Source of the DNA: Bdellovibrionales bacterium RIFOXYD1_FULL_55_31
Lineage (GTDB): Bacteria > Bdellovibrionota > UBA1018
Assembly (NCBI GenBank): GCA_001770175.1
Contig: MEQK01000072.1
Coordinates: 1 to 48,857, forward strand
DNA: 48,857 nucleotides
Reading direction: 5' to 3'
Part shown: positions 43,746 to 48,857 of the stretch, in pieces
How the letters are laid out: every line of letters starts with the position of its first letter
Position numbering within the stretch: position 1 is the stretch's first letter
Program-made: the position numbers and the translations under genes
The notes under the pieces: generated by a model
What the model was told of the DNA's origin: nothing
What the model saw: only the letters and a program-made list of their open reading frames with translations
Databases searched by the model: none

Positions 43746-45008
43746 TTAATTGGTTCCGGTGCTCAGGCAAGCCTGCTTTGCGGAGCCTTCATTCGGAAAC
43801 TGGAAAACAGAATCGATGACCTGCGCTAAATCCGACACCGTCAAAGAATCTTTCGACTGCACAGCGCGACGAATCCGACGATAACCTTTTAAGTCGCTCA
43901 CTTCAGGCTCAAGCTTTACTCCAGACTGTGCGGACATATACGTTATGATATTTTCCGCCAAGGCGTCTTGATGGGCAGATTCCGCTTGTGAATTCGACCA
44001 ACGAGAATAGATTTTTCCGAGATCGTAGGACCGAAATGCTTCAAACCGATTGGCAAACTTTCCTGATGCGATGTCTTCTTCGATCCGACGCTTCTTCGTG
44101 TTCGAAAGAGAATCATAGAGAAAGGCGAAACTAAATGCATGAGACAGATTGGACCAGCACCACTTCGAGCGTTTTATCTTGTTTTTGAAGTCGGACGTGG
44201 ACATGAGTGCTGCCAATTTTTCCCGAATACGGGTTGTATTCCGAGCTTGAACTTCTTCTGGCGTTTGAAGATTTACGTAACCCTCATGAAGTTTTAGGAA
44301 TGCTACCTCCAAGCTACTCAGACGATGGTGTAAGGATTTGTTCACACGAATTATGCCCGTTGTCCGATCTTGAATCGCTAGCTGCTCAATTTTGCAACCC
44401 TCGGGAACAGTACGGATTTTATCGTCATACAGCCGGTCGAGGTGACCTACCTCTTGCCATTTGAAATTTGAAATGGCTGCGCTCAACTCTTCCGCGAGCC
44501 TCGGGGACTCTTCACGAATAGCCGTGAGTGCAACTCGGAGAAGGTCATCGGAGTTAACCCAAGTATATGCATCCCAGTCATGTGTATTTCTTAGTAGTGC
44601 AGCGGTATCGGCGAGGTAGACGTAATCTGAAAAATCGAAATCTCTGAAGCCCTTATAAAGGGGTTTATTGCAAACAAAGGAGACATCACCTCCGCCGTTT
44701 TCACTTCCCCAAAGCACAGTAGCCGGTTTTCTTACCGTGCAACTTGGACAAGCGGACGGTGCCACCAGGGTCCCAAGTAAGTCCTTCTGATTTTCAACAG
44801 CGGTCAAAACCTCGACGGATTCCTTGTTTCGAATGTCAGCAGCCTGAGCACCGGAGGCGCTCAGAAAAGAACTGCAAAGCAGTAATGTGAGAAGTTTTGC
44901 CTTAGACATTTGCCGCTTAATAGAGCAATTCCTAAGCCGGCACTTAGCGTTTCCTCCACCGTTTTCCTGTCCTGATTTCAACAGCTTAGTATTTCGATTG
45001 CTCTTCAT
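43746..45008 (-). CDS. Exported protein of unknown function, Bdellovibrio type
   Basis: A 420-residue protein. The hydrophobic signal begins at about residue 34 (MSKAKLLTLLLCSSFLSASG, cleavage after AQA). The start at 45008 has GAGGAG 8 bp upstream, while the internal ATG at 44909 lacks one, so a 33-residue cytoplasmic extension seems real. The mature protein has WGSENGGGDVSFVCN and several cysteine pairs, and a KLHEGYVNLQ helix; no known domain. Its start codon overlaps the stop of a 20-codon leader frame. It is divergent from a TIGR02147 regulator, its probable controller. Confidence 0.75.
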   Translation of the reverse strand: MKSNRNTKLLKSGQENGGGNAKCRLRNCSIKRQMSKAKLLTLLLCSSFLSASGAQAADIRNKESVEVLTAVENQKDLLGTLVAPSACPSCTVRKPATVLWGSENGGGDVSFVCNKPLYKGFRDFDFSDYVYLADTAALLRNTHDWDAYTWVNSDDLLRVALTAIREESPRLAEELSAAISNFKWQEVGHLDRLYDDKIRTVPEGCKIEQLAIQDRTTGIIRVNKSLHHRLSSLEVAFLKLHEGYVNLQTPEEVQARNTTRIREKLAALMSTSDFKNKIKRSKWCWSNLSHAFSFAFLYDSLSNTKKRRIEEDIASGKFANRFEAFRSYDLGKIYSRWSNSQAESAHQDALAENIITYMSAQSGVKLEPEVSDLKGYRRIRRAVQSKDSLTVSDLAQVIDSVFQFPNEGSAKQACLSTGTN

Positions 45009-45067
45009 AACTCGATCTCCTCGTGCAACTTCTTTTCACCTGTTCTCACGTTTTCGAATGTCGGCAT
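45005..45067 (-). CDS. 20-residue leader peptide coupled to the exported protein
   Basis: ATG at 45067 preceded by AAGGAGAG at ideal spacing; the frame encodes MPTFENVRTGEKKLHEEIEL and its TGA overlaps the ATG of the next gene (ATGA). The next gene's GAGGAG lies inside this frame. The excellent ribosome-binding site and the overlap indicate translational coupling or a leader-based control. Confidence 0.55.
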   Translation of the reverse strand: MPTFENVRTGEKKLHEEIEL

Positions 45068-45141
45068 TGACACTCTCCTTCACTTCTGAATTTAGAATAA
45101 GTGACACATCGCGTAATTTATAGATCGAATTAGTGAAGGAA

Positions 45142-45169
45142 TTAATCTAAAATTTAGCCATGTTATAAA
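45142..45169 (+). promoter_or_regulatory. Candidate promoter of the second TIGR02147 gene
   Basis: TTAATC (45142-45147), 16 bp, TATAAA (45164-45169), 15 bp before the gene. TCACTT...AAGTGA nearby (about 45078-45102) could be an operator shared with the divergent gene. Confidence 0.4.
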
Positions 45170-45183
45170 ATCGACGATAAAGT

Positions 45184-46005
45184 ATGAATATGAAAGCTGT
45201 TTCAATATTTGAATATGGTGACTACAAGAGCTATCTACGGGCTTGGATAAATTCGCAGCCAAGTAAAGGGAGAGGGAAGAAGCGTCAGCTCGCCCAAATC
45301 GTGAAATGCCACTCAACTTACGTTTCCCAAATTCTCCATGGCTCTGCTGATTTAAGTCCCGAACAGGCATCGCTACTCAACGGATTTATGGGACACAATT
45401 CACAGGAAGCGAGATTTTTTATTCTTCTCGTTCAACGGGCGCGCGCCGGGAATAAATCGCTTAGGGAACATTTCGAAATCCAGATTCAGGAAGTCCTGGA
45501 CTCACGATCCGCACTCCGAAATCGCCTCGAGATCAAAAAAACAATCGAAGAGAAAGACCAGGCGACCTATTACTCATCGTGGCTATACCCCACGATTCAC
45601 ATGCTCATCACAATGCCGGAATTCCAGACTCGCGACGAACTCTCAAAGCACCTGCACCTACCGGTCTCCAAAGTTATGGAAATTCTCTCATTTCTGGTTG
45701 CAATGGGACTGGCGGAGGAGCAGAGCGGAAAATTTGTTTCAGGACGAATGAATATTTATCTCGGAGACAATTCACCACTGATTTCAAAGCACCACACTAA
45801 CTGGAGAATGCGCGCGGTCCAGTCTCTGGATGTGCCTCGAATGCACGATCTTCACTACTCTTCGCTTGCTACCGTGAATAGCAAGGACATTCCCGCAGTC
45901 CGAGAAATTTTGGTCAAAGCGATTGAGCAAATCAGAGCTATCGTGAAAGCATCATCTCCTGAAGATGCGCTCTTTTGTTATAATCTGGACCTCTTTGGAC
46001 TGTAG
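45184..46005 (+). CDS. TIGR02147 family regulator (DUF4423), second copy
   Basis: A 273-residue relative of the protein at 39935. The N-terminus reads IFEYGDYKSYLRAWINSQPS, with HTH QLAQIVKCHSTYVSQILHGS; the C-terminal part has YYSSWLYPTIHMLITMPEF, the second HTH region (DELSKHLHLPVSKVMEILSF) and the DIPAVREILVKAIEQIRAIV helix. It is divergent from the leader/exported-protein operon, 116 bp away from the leader start, so it likely regulates that operon. No strong ribosome-binding site precedes either ATG (45184, 45190). Confidence 0.9.
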   Translation: MNMKAVSIFEYGDYKSYLRAWINSQPSKGRGKKRQLAQIVKCHSTYVSQILHGSADLSPEQASLLNGFMGHNSQEARFFILLVQRARAGNKSLREHFEIQIQEVLDSRSALRNRLEIKKTIEEKDQATYYSSWLYPTIHMLITMPEFQTRDELSKHLHLPVSKVMEILSFLVAMGLAEEQSGKFVSGRMNIYLGDNSPLISKHHTNWRMRAVQSLDVPRMHDLHYSSLATVNSKDIPAVREILVKAIEQIRAIVKASSPEDALFCYNLDLFGL

Positions 46006-46272
46006 GCGCTTTAAACGAGCTGCGCCGAACAGTGAAAACGCTTCGGTCTGTGTTTAGGATACACGGTGCGATGAAATCCAGTGTAAAACGCAACAACAGA
46101 TCTAGCGCCTCTTGCTTTGCAAGCGAATCACATTTGAACTCGCATCCGACTCCACTTCGTCCACGTGCAATGAATCAGCAAGCCGATGAAGCCGCATTAC
46201 CAAATCTGTCTGCATGCTGCCTGGAGCCAGCCCATTCAACTTCTCTCGGATTGAAACCTGCTCCAGCGGGCC
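46006..46272. other. 267 bp with no supported gene
   Basis: Short frames on both strands read poorly. It may hold the lost 5' part of the DNA-binding gene fragment that starts at 46273. Confidence 0.4.
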
Positions 46273-46518
46273 ATGTTTCCACCTGACGACGCCGTCATGA
46301 AGCGAGATCACGCCAATGTCCTGCGAGACGTGAAAGTGCTCGAAAGATTGGGACTAATCCAGCTTGTCACCGAGAAAGAGGGAGAGCGCGAACGCATGAG
46401 ACCAGTAGCGCTTTATGACCGGATCATATTTGATTTTGGAGATGCGAAATCCGCGCACTACGTGGCCGCATTCACGCCAAGCTGGGCAACCAAAAACAGA
46501 CACCTCATTCTGTCATGA
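46273..46518 (+). pseudogene. Fragment of a HVO_A0114-like DNA-binding protein
   Basis: The 81-codon frame includes MKRDHANVLRDVKVLERLGL and RPVALYDRIIFDF, the pattern of HVO_A0114-type winged-helix antitoxins, but the N-terminal helices normally before the recognition helix are absent. The start at 46273 is probably accidental. No toxin gene is adjacent. A short functional protein cannot be excluded. Confidence 0.5.
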
Positions 46519-46616
46519 TCACTCTAGAACCAAGCGCCTTCACGAATCTTAGAAACAAGACAGGCATATACGAGGCCGTGGTGGTACTGGCTTCTGGACC
46601 AAAGAATTAGATCATT

Positions 46617-46784
46617 ATGAATCGAGCCAGTCTCTCCATAGTCACTCTTCTGATCGCCGCATCCTACTTCGATTTCAGCGAACGTTTGAGTTCCTCAACG
46701 ATCGGGAGGAAATTAGTAGGACGAGGCAGCTATGGCGAACTGAAGGAGGGAGATTCGATTGAAATCAAATTTCTCGCTCAATGA
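46617..46784 (+). CDS. Possible 55-residue exported or membrane peptide
   Basis: The ATG at 46617 leads into SLSIVTLLIAASYFDF, a hydrophobic stretch, then a basic/acidic tail ending EIKFLAQ. No ribosome-binding site stands out and no family is known, so it is uncertain. Confidence 0.3.
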   Translation: MNRASLSIVTLLIAASYFDFSERLSSSTIGRKLVGRGSYGELKEGDSIEIKFLAQ

Positions 46785-46796
46785 CCTTGAGGGAGT

Positions 46797-46807
46797 CTCC
46801 TGAGCCA
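46797..46807 (+). other. tRNA-Asn 3'-end fragment (possible old att remnant)
   Basis: CTCCTGAGCCA equals the acceptor strand, discriminator and CCA of the tRNA-Asn at 4455 and is followed by TTA and a terminator, as at the other att copies. Only 11 bases match, so chance is possible. Confidence 0.4.
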
Positions 46808-46832
46808 TTATGTCTGATTTCAAAATGCCTCT

Positions 46833-46857
46833 GGGCCACTTGGCCCGGGGGCTTTTT
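46833..46857 (+). terminator. Rho-independent terminator
   Basis: GGGCC (46833-46837) pairs with GGCCC (46842-46846), followed by G-rich sequence and five T at 46853-46857. It stands after the tRNA-end fragment. Confidence 0.6.
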
Positions 46858-47016
46858 GATTTTTGGTCATGGGATGGTTAGGTGTGTAACAATTGAGAGC
46901 TTTACACCCTCGGGCTCCTTGGCCTACGAAGGCACAGCGACCCGGCGCATGGAGCCTCCCGTCAATACAAAGCCACTGCCATATCTAAACTTTATTTGGA
47001 GCTGCCTCGTGTGACC

Positions 47017-47058
47017 GTCTGAGGAGAACCCCCATTTCTACAGGGGCTCTCCTCAGAC
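47017..47058. terminator. Long perfect hairpin at the end of the antitoxin-like gene
   Basis: GTCTGAGGAGA (47017-47027) and TCTCCTCAGAC (47048-47058) pair perfectly, with an inner CCCC/GGGG pairing. It lies 15 bp after the stop of the minus-strand gene at 47073. There is no T-run, so it may be a bidirectional hairpin or mRNA-end protector. Confidence 0.5.
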
Positions 47059-47072
47059 AGCCATGCAAAGAT

Positions 47073-47339
47073 TCATTTAGATTTTACCTCAATATTTTTT
47101 GCTCTTTCAAGGTAGGCGTCTCGGATCGCTTCCTGAACCCGAGCATGCAGTGCCTTGTCAAAACTTAGCAACATCATCTCTCGGAGGATTTGATTGATTA
47201 GTGTCTGATAAGGTAGTCCCCTGATTGCCGCTTCTTGTTGCACCCATTTCAGCACCTCTTGATCAAAACGGACCGTCTTCATAAGCTTATTGCTCTTTTT
47301 TTCCTGCTTCGCTCCGCTGGTTTTCTTCTTGGTTTTCAT
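47073..47339 (-). CDS. BrnA/CopG-type ribbon-helix-helix antitoxin-like protein
   Basis: An 88-residue protein: a Lys-rich N-terminus, then KTVRFDQEVLKWVQQEAAIR and GLPYQTLINQILREMM, the RHH pattern of BrnA-like antitoxins. AAAGGA precedes the ATG. No toxin gene lies on either side within 400 bp, so it is an orphan, perhaps acting on a distant partner or as a plain repressor. Confidence 0.75.
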   Translation of the reverse strand: MKTKKKTSGAKQEKKSNKLMKTVRFDQEVLKWVQQEAAIRGLPYQTLINQILREMMLLSFDKALHARVQEAIRDAYLERAKNIEVKSK

Positions 47340-47819
47340 TTTGTTTTCCTTTCGGTTTGAGATAGCTTTGTTGCGATCTCAATATATTACAAAGTTACCA
47401 CGATGTAGTTATAACGTAAATTAAGTATGTAAGTCGCTTTATTCTATGGTGAAATTCGTGTGGGTAATGGGTTTTGTTGGCGATTTGATTGATATACTTA
47501 GTTCAAATCATGGATCATTCGAAACTCTAAGTCAGCCTGAAAGATTTGCAATCAAGACAGCAATGCTGCCACTCGTCGGGCTGCGTGCCGTTTTTAAAGA
47601 CTGCCGTGGTGACATCATTTTCAGTCCCTTGTGAGGAGCTCGTTCGTTGTAATGTCCTCAACCATCCGGGAGCTGTTCCCTCGCGTGTCCAGTCAACTCG
47701 CGCTAAGTACATATCCTATTTGACCTGTTCAAGTGATTGACGATCTCGAGTAATGCCGACGGAATAATCGATGAAGTTAACCAGCTTGCGAGGTAAGCTA
47801 GACTAGGAAAGTAGAAAGT
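47340..47819. other. 480-bp intergenic region
   Basis: No well-supported gene. A minus-strand frame (47527-47712) begins MYLARVDWTREG and shares its first codons with the repeat at 42549, but its remainder is unconvincing. The AT-rich part near 47380-47430 probably holds the promoter of the RHH gene. Confidence 0.45.
47682..47711 (-). repeat. 30-bp repeat, copy B (inverted)
   Basis: The reverse complement of this stretch matches 42549-42578 at 29 of 30 bases. The two copies flank both secreted-protein loci, 5.1 kb apart, in opposite orientation. Confidence 0.6.
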
Positions 47820-48686
47820 ATGGTCCGCAAACTCCGCCCCAGCTTCAACAAGGCCTTCCTTCGCCGGTTCTTTGTCCGCTTCCACATGGGACTCATTCTG
47901 TTCGCCGTTGCGGCGAGCGGATTCCTTTTTGACCTTACCCTTCTCGGGTTGGGCGTAACCGCGCCAGCCTGGCGTTACCTGCTCAGCAGCTTTTTTGCGT
48001 ACGCGACACTATTTGGTTTCGTTCGACTCTGGCTTTCCTACATTTACCCCAGCTCAAAAACCGGCGGCAGGCTCGATTTCATCGATTGGATTCCAATGGA
48101 TTTTTCCGAAGCCTCGCGCGCAACCTCCTCCGGGACAAAGGTCGCTGACGCCGCGACTTCAGTATTTAAGGGCGGTGGAGGAAGGTCCGGAGGCGGCGGC
48201 GCATCCGCTGACTGGAGTCACACAGCACACGCCATGGAAGCCAAGGCGCAGGGCGCATCCCTTGGTATCGGTGAGGCGCCCGGCTTGGGAGCTGCTGTCG
48301 AATCCGGCGCCGCGAGCGCTGAAGGTATCGGCTCAGCGGCCGCTGAAACCGCCGCCGGTCTCGAAGCACTTCCCATTATTGGTCTTATCGCCTTTGTCGC
48401 TATGATTATTGCCGTGCTTGGGTCAGCCGCGTACCTCATCGTTGATGCTCCCGCGGTATTGGCCGAAGCCGCCCTTCAAATGGGCCTGTCTCTAGGACTC
48501 ATTCGCCTCAAACGAAAGCGACTTCAGGGAAACTGGGCCAAAGCTGTCGCGCGATTCAGCTGGAAGCCTTTCGTATTTACCAGTTCCATGCTCCTGGTTT
48601 TGGGCGTCGCCATGCAAGTCTACTTCCCGGCGGCGAGCACCCTGTCTGAAGCATTAAAAGAAGCCGGATGGATTTCGCCGGATTAA
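47820..48686 (+). CDS. Membrane protein with glycine- and alanine-rich loop
   Basis: A 288-residue protein. A basic N-terminus is followed by two transmembrane segments (about 22-42 and 52-72), a low-complexity loop with VFKGGGGRSGGGGASADWSH and many Ala/Gly residues (about 110-185), then three further hydrophobic segments (about 186-212, 214-226 and 250-270). No family named. The AGGAAAG upstream supports the start. It is outside the integration array and looks like ordinary chromosome. Confidence 0.7.
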   Translation: MVRKLRPSFNKAFLRRFFVRFHMGLILFAVAASGFLFDLTLLGLGVTAPAWRYLLSSFFAYATLFGFVRLWLSYIYPSSKTGGRLDFIDWIPMDFSEASRATSSGTKVADAATSVFKGGGGRSGGGGASADWSHTAHAMEAKAQGASLGIGEAPGLGAAVESGAASAEGIGSAAAETAAGLEALPIIGLIAFVAMIIAVLGSAAYLIVDAPAVLAEAALQMGLSLGLIRLKRKRLQGNWAKAVARFSWKPFVFTSSMLLVLGVAMQVYFPAASTLSEALKEAGWISPD

Positions 48687-48857
48687 GTGAGAATTCGAAT
48701 TTTTTGGAAAGTTGAATTTCAAAGTTGAGTGGTTCACTCTCTCGGTATCGAGCCAGAGAGAACAAAACCTCCAGGGATCCCGGAAGAATCGATCGAACCT
48801 GCTATTTTTGGCCAGAACCTAATCGCCGAGAAACGACCCCCGCACTTAATATTTTCC

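Noticed and set aside
46102-46311. 69-codon minus-strand frame as a toxin partner of the antitoxin-like fragment
   Set aside because: No toxin motif and it overlaps the fragment itself.
46781-47014. 77-codon plus-strand frame after the tRNA-end fragment
   Set aside because: It reads through the fragment and a terminator hairpin, with no coding signal.
1-48857. CRISPR arrays, rRNA genes, complete insertion sequences
   Set aside because: No regularly spaced repeat-spacer units, no rRNA sequence and no intact transposase were seen; the tandem repeats present are inside one lipoprotein gene.

Overview
The window looks like a chromosomal stretch from a Bdellovibrionota-type bacterium. The strongest clue is two TIGR02147/DUF4423 regulators, a family concentrated in Bdellovibrio relatives and Fibrobacter. 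There are also many lineage-type exported proteins with few wider relatives. This is an inference from gene content only.

Layout. (1) 1-4454 is ordinary chromosome: a minus-strand set (HAMP membrane protein, DUF1284 protein, Slt-type lytic transglycosylase running off the left edge) and a plus-strand family-5 solute-binding protein. (2) A tRNA-Asn(GTT) gene at 4455-4529 is the anchor of a tandem integration array. Element 1 (4514-18863, about 14.3 kb) carries int, xis, a prim-pol/DUF3987 replication protein, an Xre repressor with three 15-bp direct repeats, a serine resolvase beside a 28-bp palindrome, an AAA+ ATPase/subtilisin-like protease pair and a type IIG restriction-modification gene split by a frameshift in a G6 run. 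(3) Element 2 (18848-35558, about 16.7 kb) carries a related int/xis pair, an orphan small terminase, an AvcD-like nucleotide deaminase, an RHH/radical SAM/ASCH operon, a four-gene HTH/methyltransferase/methyltransferase/GIY-YIG-helicase operon, a GIY-YIG-DUF4357 protein and a winged-helix/nucleotidyltransferase operon. Both elements have a copy of the tRNA 3' end at each boundary, integrase arm-type repeats with 11-bp spacing at both ends, and the integrase gene 94-95 bp from the tRNA end. A degenerate third right end lies inside element 2 near 34046, so element 2 is probably composite.

(4) 35559-46800 has a decayed third integrase right after the last att copy, an exported caspase-like protein, a broken M48-type peptidase gene, and two regulator/secreted-protein neighbourhoods. 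One contains a lipoprotein with three nearly identical 390-bp repeats. A short tRNA 3'-end fragment with a terminator at 46797-46857 may mark the far edge of an older island. (5) 46858-48857 holds an RHH antitoxin-like gene and a glycine-rich membrane protein.

Taken together the tRNA-Asn locus reads as a defence-island hotspot: phage-satellite-like elements (own primase or terminase subunit, no capsid or tail genes seen) that accumulated several different antiviral modules. The least explained modules are the RHH/radical SAM/ASCH operon and the restriction-like operon with two methyltransferase-fold subunits.
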